A stretch of 64,000 bases of DNA, taken from positions 3,782,001 to 3,846,000 of the forward strand of contig NZ_CP031704.1 of the NCBI RefSeq assembly GCF_003428335.1. Direction: 5' to 3'. The notes under the pieces were generated by a model. The model ran no database searches. It was not told where the DNA came from and saw only the letters and a program-made list of their open reading frames with translations. Below, in pieces: positions 19,783 through 29,219 of the stretch; position 1 is the first letter of the stretch, and every line of letters starts with the position of its first letter. The translations under genes were made by a program, and so were the position numbers. This stretch comes from Solimonas sp. K1W22B-7 (GTDB lineage: Bacteria > Pseudomonadota > Gammaproteobacteria > Nevskiales > Nevskiaceae).

Positions 19783-21726
19783 ATGGCCCTGAGTTCCATC
19801 AAGAACCTGCAACGCGAGCGCCAGGCCTTCCTGGCCCGCGCAGTGGTGGGCACCGTCTTCTGCCTGCTGGGCACCGCCCTGCTGATCGTGCGCCTGTTCG
19901 ACCTGCAGATCCTGCAGAACGAATACTTCCAGACCCGCGCCAACGAGAATCGCATGCGCGTGATGCCGGTGGCGCCGGTGCGCGGCCTGATCTACGACCG
20001 CCACGGCGCGCTGCTGGCGCAGAACAAGCCGGCCTTCGTGCTGGAAGTGATCCCCGAGCAGGTCGAGGACATGCCCGGCCTGCTCAAGCGCCTGACCGGC
20101 GTGGTGCAGCTCACCGACCAGGACATCGGCCGCTTCAAGGAGCGCGTGCGCAAGACGCCGCGCTACCGCCCGGTGCCGCTGCGCAACAACCTGACCATGG
20201 AGGAGCTGGCGCGCTACGAGGTGGACCGCCACGCCTTCCGCGGCGTCGATGTGTCGGCCGGCCTGACGCGCAACTACCCGCTGGGCGTCTCCGGGGCGCA
20301 TATCGTCGGCTATGTCGGCGGCATCACCGAGAGCGAACTCAAGGAAGCGGCCGAGAACACCTACGAGGGCCTGTCGCTGATCGGCAAGACCGGGGTCGAG
20401 AAGAGCTCCGAGGACACGCTGCGCGGCGAATCCGGCGCCAAGATCATCGAGGCCAACGCCTATGGCCGGCCGCTGCGCGAACTGGACTATCGCCGCGGCT
20501 ACCCCGGACGCAATCTCTACCTGAGCATCGACGCCAAGGTGCAGCTGGTGGCGGAGCAGGCGCTGGGCGAACTCGACGGCGCGGTGGTGGCGCTGGACCC
20601 GCGCTCCGGCGAGATCATCGCCCTGGTCAGCAAGCCGGGCTTCGACCCGCACCTGTTCATCGAGGGCATCGACTACAAGACCTACAGCGTCCTGTCCAAC
20701 GATCCCAAGCGGCCGCTGTTCAACCGCGCGCTGCAGGGCACCTATCCGCCGGGCTCGACGGTCAAGCCGGCGATGGCGATCGCGGGGCTGGAATACGGCG
20801 TGGTGACACCGGACGACGGCGTCTACTGCCGCGGCGAAATCAGCCTGCCCGGCTCCAGCCGCAAGTACCGCTGCTGGAAGCGCAGCGGCCACGGTTTCCA
20901 GGACATGGTCGGCGGCGTCATGCGCTCCTGCGACGTCTACTTCTACGAACTGGCCATCAAGCTGGGCATCGACCGCATGCATGACTCGATGACGCGCCTG
21001 GGCCTGGGCCACAAGACCGGGGTGGACCTGCCCCTGGAGAAGTCCGGCCTGTTCCCCTCGCGCGAGTGGAAGCTCAAGCGCCGCAAGGAGCAGTGGTATC
21101 CGGGCGAGACGCTCAACGTCGGCATCGGCCAGGGCTACACCTCGGTGACACCGCTGCAACTGGCGCAGATGACGGCGCGCATCGCGATGCGCGGCAAGGG
21201 CTTCAAGCCGCATGTGGTCTACGCCACCCAGGATGCGATCACGCGCCAGGTGACGCCCGTGCCGCCGGTGCCGCTGGACCCGATCGAGCTGAAGGACAAC
21301 CGCAACTGGCAGCGCGTGATCGACGCCATGATCGGCGTGGCGCATGGCGTCGGCGGCACGGCGGCGCGCATCGGCCGCGATTCGCCCTACCAGATCGCGG
21401 CCAAGACCGGCACGGCCCAGGTCGCGGCGATGCGCCAGGACGAGAAGAAGGCGCGCTCCCTGGAGTCGACGCCGCTGCACCTGCGCGACCACGCGCTGTT
21501 CGTCGCCTTCGCGCCGGCCGACGATCCGAAGATCGCGGTGGCCGTGATCGCCGAGCACGCCGGCCACGGCGGCTCCATTGCCGCGCCGATCGCGCGCCAG
21601 GTGATGGACATGTACCTGCTGGGCGAGGTGCGCTACAACGCCGGCGCGGCCGCGCCAGCCGCCGCGGTGGCCACGCCGGAACCCGACGCCGACGGGCATG
21701 TCCACGAAGTGGAGGTAGAAGACTAG
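19783..21726 (+). CDS. mrdA: Penicillin-binding protein 2 (peptidoglycan transpeptidase of elongation)
   Basis: 647 residues. One N-terminal membrane anchor (VVGTVFCLLGTALLIVRLF) precedes the pedestal and the transpeptidase domain. The active-site serine is S325 in PPGSTVKP, SCD stands in the SxN/SxD position, and K541 begins KTGTAQ. It cross-links peptidoglycan at the side wall together with RodA, which follows with a one-base overlap. The last ~25 residues (AAAPAAAVATPEPDADG...) are a low-complexity tail. Confidence 0.96.
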   Translation: MALSSIKNLQRERQAFLARAVVGTVFCLLGTALLIVRLFDLQILQNEYFQTRANENRMRVMPVAPVRGLIYDRHGALLAQNKPAFVLEVIPEQVEDMPGLLKRLTGVVQLTDQDIGRFKERVRKTPRYRPVPLRNNLTMEELARYEVDRHAFRGVDVSAGLTRNYPLGVSGAHIVGYVGGITESELKEAAENTYEGLSLIGKTGVEKSSEDTLRGESGAKIIEANAYGRPLRELDYRRGYPGRNLYLSIDAKVQLVAEQALGELDGAVVALDPRSGEIIALVSKPGFDPHLFIEGIDYKTYSVLSNDPKRPLFNRALQGTYPPGSTVKPAMAIAGLEYGVVTPDDGVYCRGEISLPGSSRKYRCWKRSGHGFQDMVGGVMRSCDVYFYELAIKLGIDRMHDSMTRLGLGHKTGVDLPLEKSGLFPSREWKLKRRKEQWYPGETLNVGIGQGYTSVTPLQLAQMTARIAMRGKGFKPHVVYATQDAITRQVTPVPPVPLDPIELKDNRNWQRVIDAMIGVAHGVGGTAARIGRDSPYQIAAKTGTAQVAAMRQDEKKARSLESTPLHLRDHALFVAFAPADDPKIAVAVIAEHAGHGGSIAAPIARQVMDMYLLGEVRYNAGAAAPAAAVATPEPDADGHVHEVEVED

Positions 21727-22871
21727 TGATCGCCGAGGTCATCTATCGCGTACGCCGCAACGGGCCGAACAAGCCGGAACCCGGCCTGGCCGACCTGCTG
21801 GAAAGCTGGCATGTGGACCTGTGGCTGCTGCTGCTGCTCAGCGCCGTGGCCGGCCTGGGCATGTTCGTGATCTATTCGGCCTCCGGGCATTCGATCCCGG
21901 CGGTGGTCAACCAGGCCGAACGTTTCGTGCTGGGCCTGTTCGTGATGACCGTGGTGGCGCAGGCGCCGCCCGAGTTCTACCGCATGGTGGCGCCCTGGCT
22001 GTACGGCCTGACGGTGCTGCTGCTGCTGCTGGTGGCCGCTATCGGCGACCACGCGATGGGCGCGCAGCGCTGGCTGGACCTGGGCTTCATCCGCTTCCAG
22101 CCCTCGGAGCTGATGAAGCTGGCCATGCCGATGACGCTGGCCGCCTTCCTGCACCATCGCCGCCTGCCGCCGCGGCCGCTGACCCTGCTGGCCGCGCTGG
22201 TCATCCTGGGCGCGCCGACCATGCTGATCATGGTGCAGCCGGACCTGGGTACCTCGATGCTGGTGGTGGCCGCCGGCGGTTTCGCGCTGTTCTTCGCCGG
22301 CCTGCAATGGCGCTGGATCCTCGGCGCCCTGGCGGCGGTGGGTGCGGCGGCGCCGCTGCTGTGGGAGCGCCTGCACGACTACCAGCAGAAGCGCATCCTG
22401 ACCCTGCTCGATCCGGAGAGCGATCCGCTGGGCGCCGGCTATCACATCACCCAGTCGAAGATCGCGATCGGCTCCGGCGGACTGTTCGGCAAGGGCTGGC
22501 TGGAAGGCACGCAGGCCAAGCTGGAATTCCTGCCCGAGGCGCATACCGACTTCATCTTCGCGGTGTTCGCCGAGGAACTGGGTCTGATCACCGTGCTGGT
22601 GCTGCTGACGATCTACCTGTGCATCGTCGGCCGCTGCCTGTGGATCGCGGTGCGCGCCCAGGACAGCTTCCAGCGCCTGCTGGCCGCCTCGCTGGGCATG
22701 ACCTTCTTCATCTACGTGTTCATCAACATCGGCATGGTCATCGGCCTGCTGCCGGTGGTGGGCGTGCCGCTGCCGCTGTTCAGCTTCGGCGGCACCTCGA
22801 TGGTGAGCCTGCTGGCGGGCTTCGGTATGCTGATGTCCATACACACACACCGCAAGCTCTTGGCGAACTGA
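21726..22871 (+). CDS. rodA: Peptidoglycan glycosyltransferase RodA
   Basis: 381 residues with about ten membrane segments and the SEDS signature (RWLDLGFIRFQPSELMKLAM, and LPLFSFGGTSMVSLLAGFGM). It polymerises lipid II glycan strands and works with PBP2. It starts with GTG overlapping the mrdA stop by one base (TAGTG), the tightest coupling in the cluster. The next gene mltB follows 5 bases after the stop. Confidence 0.96.
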   Translation: MIAEVIYRVRRNGPNKPEPGLADLLESWHVDLWLLLLLSAVAGLGMFVIYSASGHSIPAVVNQAERFVLGLFVMTVVAQAPPEFYRMVAPWLYGLTVLLLLLVAAIGDHAMGAQRWLDLGFIRFQPSELMKLAMPMTLAAFLHHRRLPPRPLTLLAALVILGAPTMLIMVQPDLGTSMLVVAAGGFALFFAGLQWRWILGALAAVGAAAPLLWERLHDYQQKRILTLLDPESDPLGAGYHITQSKIAIGSGGLFGKGWLEGTQAKLEFLPEAHTDFIFAVFAEELGLITVLVLLTIYLCIVGRCLWIAVRAQDSFQRLLAASLGMTFFIYVFINIGMVIGLLPVVGVPLPLFSFGGTSMVSLLAGFGMLMSIHTHRKLLAN

Positions 22872-22876
22872 CCCTG

Positions 22877-23884
22877 ATGCGCCTCCCCCTCGCGCTGGTT
22901 CCGCTGTTGCTGCTCTGCTCCTCGGCTGCCCACGCCGACTACAGCGGCCATCCCAAGGCGGCGCCCCTGCTGGAGCGGCTGCGCGAAACCCACGGCTTCA
23001 GCGCCCGCGACCTCGACATGGTGCGCGGCGCCCTGGCACAGGCCCAGCGCCTGCCGCAGCTGGTGGAGATGGAGCAGAAGGCGCCCGAGCGCACCGAGAC
23101 CTGGACGCGCTACTCGGCCCGCATCGACGAAAGCCGCATCACCGGCGGCCTGGCCCTGCTGCGCGACTACCAGCCCTTCCTCGACCGTGCCGAGGAGGAG
23201 TTCGGCGTGCCGCCGGCCGTGATCGCGGCCATCATGGGTATCGAGACCCGCTACGGCCGCATCACCGGCAACATCCGCGTGCTGGACGCCCTGGCCACGC
23301 AGGGTTTCGAGCACCCCACCCGCTCGGTGTTCTTCTCCAGCGAGCTGGAACAGTTCTTCGTGTTCTGCCGTGACTTCCGCAAGGACCCGACCAGCATCCG
23401 CGGCTCCTACGCCGGCGCCATGGGCGCCGCCCAGTTCATGCCCAGCAACTACCTGCGCCTGAGCCTGGACTACGACGGCAGCGGCGGCCGCGACCTGTGG
23501 ACGCTGCCGGACGCGATCGGCTCGATCGGCCTGTACTTCAACCGCTACCGGCCGTCACAGGCCTGGCGCCGCGGCGAGCCCCTGGTGATTCCCGCCCGCC
23601 TGCTGGCGCCGCTGCCGCCGGGCACCGAGGTCAACGGCAAGGCCACCGCCTACAACGCCGGGGCCCTGCTGCGCGCCGGCTGGCTCGCCGTCGACGTCGA
23701 GCTGCCGCCGGACACGCCGGTGGGCATCATCCAGCTGCCGCTGGACGATGGCCGCTACGAGTACTGGCTGGCGCTGCACAATTTCTACACCGTGATGACC
23801 TACAACCCACGCACCTTCTACGCCATGGCGGTGACGCAGCTGGCGCAGCGCATCCAGCAGCGCCTCGCGGCGGAGGCGCCGTGA
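22877..23884 (+). CDS. mltB: Membrane-bound lytic transglycosylase B
   Basis: 335 residues. A cleaved signal peptide (ends CSSAAHA) is visible; the leader has a CS pair but no clear lipobox, so lipidation is unsure. The catalytic domain shows IMGIETRYGRITG, which holds the glutamate that protonates the glycosidic bond, and GSYAGAMGAAQFMPS. It cleaves peptidoglycan between MurNAc and GlcNAc to 1,6-anhydroMurNAc ends, allowing wall growth. It sits between rodA and rlpA, a common gammaproteobacterial order, and overlaps rlpA by four bases (GTGA). Confidence 0.94.
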   Translation: MRLPLALVPLLLLCSSAAHADYSGHPKAAPLLERLRETHGFSARDLDMVRGALAQAQRLPQLVEMEQKAPERTETWTRYSARIDESRITGGLALLRDYQPFLDRAEEEFGVPPAVIAAIMGIETRYGRITGNIRVLDALATQGFEHPTRSVFFSSELEQFFVFCRDFRKDPTSIRGSYAGAMGAAQFMPSNYLRLSLDYDGSGGRDLWTLPDAIGSIGLYFNRYRPSQAWRRGEPLVIPARLLAPLPPGTEVNGKATAYNAGALLRAGWLAVDVELPPDTPVGIIQLPLDDGRYEYWLALHNFYTVMTYNPRTFYAMAVTQLAQRIQQRLAAEAP

Positions 23885-24861
23885 GGCTGCGCGCCGCGGG
23901 GGTCGCCCTGCTGTGCCTGCTGCTGACAGCCTGTGCGACCGCGCCGCCGGCGCCGCCGCACAAACCGCGCCGTATGCCGCCCCCGCCCCAGCAGCAGATG
24001 CCCCGGGTCTCCCGGACCCCCGGCCTGGCGCCGGACTACGTTCCCGGCGCGGCGCCGCTGAGCGAGCGCGACCGCGGCCCGGCGCTCGAGGAGATTCCCG
24101 AGGGCATCGAGCTGACCCCCGACGCGGTGCCGGTCGACGAACCGCGCAGCCGCTCCGGCAACTCGCCGGAGTACCAGGTGTTCGGCGAAACCTACCGCAC
24201 GCTGGGCAAGGCCGGTGCCTTCCGCGAGCGCGGCCACGCTTCCTGGTACGGCAAGAAGTTCCATGGCCGCAAGACCGCCAGCGGCGAGATCTACAACATG
24301 TTCAAGATGACGGCGGCGCACAAGACGCTGCCGCTGCCGAGCTACGTGCGCGTCACCAACCTGGCCAACGGCAAGAGCACCGTGGTGCGCGTCAACGATC
24401 GCGGGCCCTTCCACAAGGGCCGCATCATCGACCTGTCCTATGCTGCCGCGGCCAAGCTCGACATCATCGACCACGGCGCGATGATGGTGGAGATCGAGGC
24501 CGTCACCGCCGGCGACACGCCGGTGACCGCGGTCGCCGATGCCGGTACGGCTGCGCCCGCGGCCGCGGTGACCGCGCCAGCGATACCGCCGCCGGCCCCG
24601 CGCGCAGAAGTCCGCGCCGCGCCTCCCACGCCGCAGGGCTGGCTGCAGATCGCCAGCTTCATCGATCCGATCAATGCCGTGTCGCTGCGCGAGGAACTGC
24701 AGGGCAAGGGCTTCGTCGGCACCAGCGTGATCACCACCGACCTCGGCGGGGAAACCCTGCACCGGGTCGTCGCCGGCCCCTTCCATGACGAAGCTTCGTC
24801 GCTGGACCTGCGCCGCCGGCTGCGCGGCCATGGATACGCCGCCGAATGGATGTCCCAGTGA
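23881..24861 (+). CDS. rlpA: Septal-ring lytic transglycosylase RlpA (DPBB and SPOR domains)
   Basis: 326 residues. The lipoprotein signal ends in LTAC. The double-psi beta-barrel domain (about 115-205) has ERGHASWYGKKFHGRKTASGE and VRVNDRGPFHKGRIIDLS, with the catalytic Glu and Asp of RlpA enzymes. The C-terminal SPOR domain (about 250-325) binds denuded glycan at the septum. It is started by GTG overlapping mltB. A Pro-rich linker follows the lipobox. A long hairpin covers its stop codon. Confidence 0.94.
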   Translation: MRLRAAGVALLCLLLTACATAPPAPPHKPRRMPPPPQQQMPRVSRTPGLAPDYVPGAAPLSERDRGPALEEIPEGIELTPDAVPVDEPRSRSGNSPEYQVFGETYRTLGKAGAFRERGHASWYGKKFHGRKTASGEIYNMFKMTAAHKTLPLPSYVRVTNLANGKSTVVRVNDRGPFHKGRIIDLSYAAAAKLDIIDHGAMMVEIEAVTAGDTPVTAVADAGTAAPAAAVTAPAIPPPAPRAEVRAAPPTPQGWLQIASFIDPINAVSLREELQGKGFVGTSVITTDLGGETLHRVVAGPFHDEASSLDLRRRLRGHGYAAEWMSQ

Positions 24862-24981
24862 GCGTAGCGAATAAACCTGCTGCGCGACCCGATCTTGCAT
24901 CTCCGGTGCTCGCCGTACTTCAGTACGTCTCCGCTCCTCGATGCAAGCTCGGGCCGCTCGACACGGTTTCTTCGCTACGCT
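24861..24981. repeat. 121-base imperfect hairpin between rlpA and dacA
   Basis: Outer arms AGCGTAGCGAA (24861-24871) and TTCGCTACGCT (24971-24981) pair perfectly, with inner GATCTTGCATC/GATGCAAGCTC pairing. A second hairpin GCAGCAAAG/CTTTGCTGC lies at 24992-25018. The AGCGTAGCGAA unit is also present in the stem at 12176-12248. Confidence 0.8.
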
Positions 24982-25061
24982 CGGAAAGTCCGCAGCAAAG
25001 AGACCACCGCTTTGCTGCACTGCGGTAAAATATGAACGCCCGTTACACGCACCTGGAAATC

Positions 25062-26195
25062 ATGAAACGCCTGCTCGCCGCTCCCCTGTTGCTCCTGTCC
25101 CTGTCCCTGCATGCGGCGATTCCGGCGCCGCCGGCGCTGGAGGCGAGCAGCTTTGCGCTGCTGGATGCCGACAGCGGCGAGCTGCTGGCGGCCAGCAATC
25201 CCGACCTGCGCGTGGGGCCGGCGAGCATCACCAAGGTGATGACCGCCTATGTCGTGCTGGAGGAGATCCGCCAGGGCCACATGAAGCTGGAGGACACCGC
25301 CTTCGTGTCGGAGAAGGCCTGGCGCCAGGGCATCGATTCCTCGGAATCGCGCATGTTCGTGCAGGTCGGCACGCGCGTGTCGCTGGAAGCACTGCTGCAT
25401 GGCGTGATCACGCAGTCCGGCAACGACGCCTCGGTGGTGCTGGCCGAGCACGTCGCCGGCAGCGAGGAGGCCTTCGCCGAGCTGATGAACCAGCAGGCGG
25501 GCAAGCTGGGCATGAAGAACACCCATTTCGCCAACGCCCCGGGCATGCCCGACGCGCAGCACTACAGCACCGCCCACGACCTGACCCTGCTGGGCCGTGC
25601 CCTGGTCCACAACTTCCCCGACCAGTACAAGTGGTTCTCGCTGCCGGACTACACCTACAACGGCATCACCCAGCCCAACCGCAACCTGCTGCTGAAGAAG
25701 GATCCCACGGTCGACGGCATCAAGACCGGCCACACCCTGGAAGCCGGCTACTGCCTGCTGGCCTCGGCCAAGCGCGACGGTCGCCGCCTGATCTCCGCGG
25801 TGATGGGCACCAAGAGCTGGGCCTACCGCGAGCAGGCCAGCCTGGAACTGCTCAACTGGGGCTTCCGCTTCTTCGAGAACGCGCAGCTGCTCGGCCCCAC
25901 CAAGCCGGCCGGCAAGGTCCACGTCTGGAAGGGCGGCGCCGCCGAAGTTGAAGTGGGCGCGCTCAAGCCGATCGCCATCACCCTGCCGCGCGGCGACGCA
26001 GCCCGCGTCCAGGCCACCTGGCAGCAGGAGGGCGAGGCCATCGCGCCGTTCGCCGCCGGCCAGAAGCTCGGCACGCTGACCCTGACGCTGGACGGCAAGG
26101 TCCTGCGCACCGAGCCTCTGGTGGCGCTGAAGGACGTGCCCAAGGGCGGCTTCTGGCGCCGTTTGATCGACACGATCCGCTTGTGGTTTGCCTGA
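25062..26195 (+). CDS. dacA: D-alanyl-D-alanine carboxypeptidase (PBP5/6 family)
   Basis: 377 residues. Signal peptide MKRLLAAPLLLLSLSLHA; S55 in ASITK is the acylated serine, with SGNDASV and KTGH as the other motifs. A C-terminal beta domain ends with an amphipathic helix (RRLIDTIRLWFA) that tethers PBP5 to the membrane. It trims the terminal D-Ala of pentapeptides. The start at 25062 is preferred over ATG 25032 because the signal peptide begins there; a TAAAAT hexamer sits directly before 25032. Confidence 0.95.
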   Translation: MKRLLAAPLLLLSLSLHAAIPAPPALEASSFALLDADSGELLAASNPDLRVGPASITKVMTAYVVLEEIRQGHMKLEDTAFVSEKAWRQGIDSSESRMFVQVGTRVSLEALLHGVITQSGNDASVVLAEHVAGSEEAFAELMNQQAGKLGMKNTHFANAPGMPDAQHYSTAHDLTLLGRALVHNFPDQYKWFSLPDYTYNGITQPNRNLLLKKDPTVDGIKTGHTLEAGYCLLASAKRDGRRLISAVMGTKSWAYREQASLELLNWGFRFFENAQLLGPTKPAGKVHVWKGGAAEVEVGALKPIAITLPRGDAARVQATWQQEGEAIAPFAAGQKLGTLTLTLDGKVLRTEPLVALKDVPKGGFWRRLIDTIRLWFA

Positions 26196-26206
26196 TGACG
26201 AACCTT

Positions 26207-26279
26207 GTAGGAGCGGCTGTTAGCCGCGAAGGCCGGCCACTATCGATGACCGGCCTTCGCGGCTAACAGCCGCTCCTAC
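26207..26279. repeat. 73-base REP-like hairpin between dacA and lipB
   Basis: Perfect 30-base arms starting GTAGGAGCGGCTGTTAGCC around a 13-base loop. It begins 11 bases after the dacA stop and ends 16 bases before lipB. It has the same length and outer bases as the element at 12176-12248, though the stem sequence differs. Confidence 0.92.
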
Positions 26280-26295
26280 TCCGTTTCCAGGCCAC

Positions 26296-26928
26296 ATGAC
26301 CATCCCCAGCCTCATCGTCCGCCACCTCGGCCGCCGCGATTACGCGGAGGTCTTCGCCGAGCAGCGTGCCTTCACGGACGCGCGCAGACCCGATACGCCG
26401 GACGAACTGTGGTTCCTGGAGCATGACCCGGTGTTCACCCAGGGCCAGGCCGGCAAGCCGGAGCACCTGCTGCTGCCGGGCGATATCCCGGTGCTGCAGT
26501 CCGACCGCGGCGGCCAGGTGACCTACCACGGCCCCGGGCAGATCGTGGTCTACCTGCTGGTGGACCTGCGCCGCCTGGGGTATTCGATCCGCTCGCTGGT
26601 GACGCGCATCGAGCAGTCGCTGGTGGCGACGCTGGCGGTCTACGGCATCGCCGCCAATGCCGATCCGCAGGCGCCCGGCGTCTACGTCGACGGTGCCAAG
26701 ATCGCCTCGCTGGGCCTGCGCGTGCGCCAGGGTTGCAGCTACCACGGCCTGTCGCTGAACGTGGACATGGACCTTGCACCGTTCTCGCGCATCAATCCCT
26801 GCGGCTACCAGGGCCTGTGCATGACCCAGGTCCGCGAACTCGGGGGACCGGCCGACCTGGCGGCGGTCGGCACCGAACTGGAGCGCCAGCTGCGCCGGCA
26901 CCTCGACTCCCCCGATGGTGGGGTGTGA
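26296..26928 (+). CDS. lipB: Octanoyl-ACP:protein octanoyltransferase
   Basis: 210 residues. The catalytic cysteine is C169 in NPCGYQG and the lysine K135 in [12 protein letters not shown], at the same positions as in E. coli LipB. Substrate-binding motifs [15 protein letters not shown] are complete. It transfers octanoyl groups from ACP to lipoyl domains of 2-oxoacid dehydrogenases. In many gammaproteobacteria dacA, a DUF493 gene (ybeD) and lipB are neighbours and lipA follows; neither ybeD nor lipA is here. Confidence 0.96.
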   Translation: MTIPSLIVRHLGRRDYAEVFAEQRAFTDARRPDTPDELWFLEHDPVFTQGQAGKPEHLLLPGDIPVLQSDRGGQVTYHGPGQIVVYLLVDLRRLGYSIRSLVTRIEQSLVATLAVYGIAANADPQAPGVYVDGAKIASLGLRVRQGCSYHGLSLNVDMDLAPFSRINPCGYQGLCMTQVRELGGPADLAAVGTELERQLRRHLDSPDGGV

Positions 26929-26946
26929 CTTAGTGCCGTTTTGGCG

Positions 26947-26974
26947 GTGGCAAGGGCCCGGACTGGGCTAAAAT
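26947..26974 (+). promoter_or_regulatory. Candidate promoter of the mla operon
   Basis: TAAAAT at 26969-26974 as -10 and GTGGCA at 26947-26952 as -35, spaced by 16 bases, about 60 bases before mlaF. The -35 is only a 4/6 match. Confidence 0.35.
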
Positions 26975-27033
26975 ACCCCCAGAAGCCGCCGTCACCGTGA
27001 ACCGAACGGCGTTCGCGGTATCCAACAACAACC

Positions 27034-27855
27034 ATGACGACCCCCACCCCTCAAGCCGATGTGCTGGTACGCGTGCGTGGCCTGCATTTCGGCCACGGCA
27101 GCCGCGTGATCTATGACGGCATCGACGTCGATATCCCGCGCGGCAAGGTCACTGCCATCATGGGGCCCTCCGGCACCGGCAAGACCACGCTGCTGCGACT
27201 GATCGGCGGCCAGTGGCGCCCCAAGGCCGGCACCGTGGAGTTCGACGGTACCGACGTGCACCGCCTGGGCCGCAGCGAGCTCTACGAGCAGCGCAAGCGC
27301 ATGGGCATGCTGTTCCAGAACGGCGCCCTGCTGACCGACCTCAACGTCTTCGACAATGTCGCCTACCCGCTGCGCGAGCACACGAAGCTGCCGGAGTCGC
27401 TGATCCGTGACCTGGTACTGATGAAGCTGCAGGCCGTGGGCCTGCGCGGCGCGCGCGATCTCTGGGTGTCGCAGCTGTCCGGCGGCATGGCGCGGCGCGT
27501 GGCACTGGCGCGTGCGATCGCGCTGGACCCGGAAATGGTCATGTACGACGAGCCCTTCGCCGGCCAGGATCCGATCACCATGGGCGTGCTGATGCGCCTG
27601 ATCCGTACGCTCAACGATGCGCTGGGGCTGACCTCCATCGTGGTGTCGCACGACATCCAGGAAGTGCTGTCGATCGCCGACCGTGCCTACGTGATCGCGG
27701 ACGGCAAGATCGCCGCGCACGGAACGCCGGCCGAACTGCGCGTGCACCCCTCACCCTGGGTCCAGCAGTTCCTGTCCGGCGCCGACGACGGCCCGGTCAG
27801 CTTCCACATGAAGGCGCCCGACTACGCCGCCGACCTGATGAGGGATGCCCGGTGA
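27034..27855 (+). CDS. mlaF: Phospholipid ABC transporter ATP-binding protein MlaF
   Basis: 273 residues. Walker A GPSGTGKTT, signature LSGGMARRVALARA, Walker B MVMYDEPFAG and the switch histidine SHDIQE are all intact. The N-terminus reads VRGLHFGHGSRVIYDGIDVDIPRGKVTAIM. It powers retrograde transport of phospholipid from the outer membrane with MlaE, D, B and C. It is first in the operon; a repeat lies between it and mlaE. Confidence 0.95.
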   Translation: MTTPTPQADVLVRVRGLHFGHGSRVIYDGIDVDIPRGKVTAIMGPSGTGKTTLLRLIGGQWRPKAGTVEFDGTDVHRLGRSELYEQRKRMGMLFQNGALLTDLNVFDNVAYPLREHTKLPESLIRDLVLMKLQAVGLRGARDLWVSQLSGGMARRVALARAIALDPEMVMYDEPFAGQDPITMGVLMRLIRTLNDALGLTSIVVSHDIQEVLSIADRAYVIADGKIAAHGTPAELRVHPSPWVQQFLSGADDGPVSFHMKAPDYAADLMRDAR

Positions 27856-27856
27856 T

Positions 27857-27907
27857 CCCTCGATACGCGACTCCGCTGCGCTCCGGGCGCTACTCGGGAC
27901 GAACGGG
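27857..27907. repeat. CCCTCGATAC repeat, copy 1, within the mla operon
   Basis: 51 bases starting CCCTCGATACGCG and ending CTCGGGACGAACGGG, in the 61-base mlaF-mlaE spacer. A shorter copy (CCCTCGATACACCGC...CTCGGGATGAACGG) is at 34835-34872. Confidence 0.75.
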
Positions 27908-27916
27908 TAACCGGCC

Positions 27917-28684
27917 ATGACTGCAGCTATTGAGATCATCGCAGGCTTCCTCGCCGGCCTCGGCCGCGCGCAGTTCTTCCTGCTCAGCGTCCTCGGCGGT
28001 GTGCCGGCGGCGCTGGCGCGCCCACGCCTGGTCGTGCAGCAGCTCTACATGGTCGGCGCGCTGTCGCTGATCATCATCGTCATTTCCGGCAGCTTCATCG
28101 GCATGGTGCTGGCACTGCAGGGCTACCGCACCCTGGTGCGCTTCGGTGCCGAGGATTCGCTGGGCGTGCTGGTGACGCTGTCGATCATCCGCGAGCTGGG
28201 CCCGGTGGTGACCGGCCTGCTGTTCGCCGGCCGCGCCGGCTCGGCGCTGGCCGCGGAGATCGGCCTCATGAAGGCCACCGACCAGCTGTCGGCCATGGAA
28301 ATGATGGCCACCGACCCGATCAAGCGCGTGATCGCGCCGCGCTTCATCGCCGGCGTCATCGCGGTGCCGCTGCTGACCGCGATCTTCTGCGTGATGGCGA
28401 TCGGCATCGCCGGCGGCCACGCCATCGGCGTGGACCTGCTGGGCGTGGATGCCGGCAGCTACTGGTCGCAGATCCGCGCCAGCGTCGAACCCTCCGACAT
28501 CGAGCAGATGCTGATCAAGGCGACGGTATTCGGCTTCACCGTCAGCTGGATCGCGGTCTACCAGGGCTACCATGCCGACCCCACCTCGGAGGGCGTGTCG
28601 CGCGCCACCACCGGGACCGTGGTGGTGTCCTCCCTGGCGATCCTGGCCCTGGACTTCGTCCTGACGGCGTTCATGTTCCGTTAA
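27917..28684 (+). CDS. mlaE: Phospholipid ABC transporter permease MlaE
   Basis: 255 residues, five to six membrane segments. Family motifs include the central [26 protein letters not shown] (with the conserved EIG) and [23 protein letters not shown]. It is the inner-membrane permease of the Mla system. It begins 9 bases after the repeat, and mlaD follows at 30 bases. Confidence 0.96.
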   Translation: MTAAIEIIAGFLAGLGRAQFFLLSVLGGVPAALARPRLVVQQLYMVGALSLIIIVISGSFIGMVLALQGYRTLVRFGAEDSLGVLVTLSIIRELGPVVTGLLFAGRAGSALAAEIGLMKATDQLSAMEMMATDPIKRVIAPRFIAGVIAVPLLTAIFCVMAIGIAGGHAIGVDLLGVDAGSYWSQIRASVEPSDIEQMLIKATVFGFTVSWIAVYQGYHADPTSEGVSRATTGTVVVSSLAILALDFVLTAFMFR

Positions 28685-28714
28685 ACAGCCCCGGCATACA
28701 TTCAGAGTACAAAC

Positions 28715-29212
28715 ATGCAATCGAGAGCGCTGGAAATACTGGTTGGTTTCTTCGTCTGCCTGGGCGTGGCCGCGGTGTTCGTGCTGACCTTCCGCGTCGC
28801 CAGCCTGGACGCCGTCGGCAATGGCGAGGGCTACAAGGTCACGGCGATGTTCGAGAACATCGGCGGCCTCAAGGCGGGTTCGGCAGTGACGCTTGCGGGC
28901 GTCAAGATCGGCCGCGTGCAGGGCATCGCGATCGATCCGGACACCTTCGAGGCGGTGGCGACGCTGTACATCAACAAGAACTACAGCACGCTGCCGGAAG
29001 ACAGCTCCGCCAAGATCCTCACGGCGGGCCTGCTCGGCGAACAGTACATCGGACTGGAGGTGGGCGGCGCCGAGGAGCCGCTCAAGGAAGGCAGCCGCAT
29101 CAAGTCCACCCAGTCCGCGCTGGTACTGGAAAACCTGATCGGCCAGTTCCTCACCAACATGGCCTCGCGCAGCAATGACAGCGCGAACAACGCACAGAAG
29201 CAGCAGGAGTAA
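28715..29212 (+). CDS. mlaD: Phospholipid-binding MCE protein MlaD
   Basis: 165 residues. One N-terminal membrane anchor (LEILVGFFVCLGVAAVFVL) precedes a single MCE domain with FENIGGLKAGSAVTLAGVKIGRV and ILTAGLLGEQYIGLEVGG. Six copies form a periplasmic ring on MlaE that conducts lipid. It ends with a short polar tail. MlaC follows at 7 bases. Confidence 0.96.
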   Translation: MQSRALEILVGFFVCLGVAAVFVLTFRVASLDAVGNGEGYKVTAMFENIGGLKAGSAVTLAGVKIGRVQGIAIDPDTFEAVATLYINKNYSTLPEDSSAKILTAGLLGEQYIGLEVGGAEEPLKEGSRIKSTQSALVLENLIGQFLTNMASRSNDSANNAQKQQE

Positions 29213-29219
29213 GGCAGCA

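Noticed and set aside
19048-21705. An 885-residue minus-strand frame over mreC to mrdA
   Set aside because: Antisense shadow with the same low-information composition; the sense genes carry clear family motifs.
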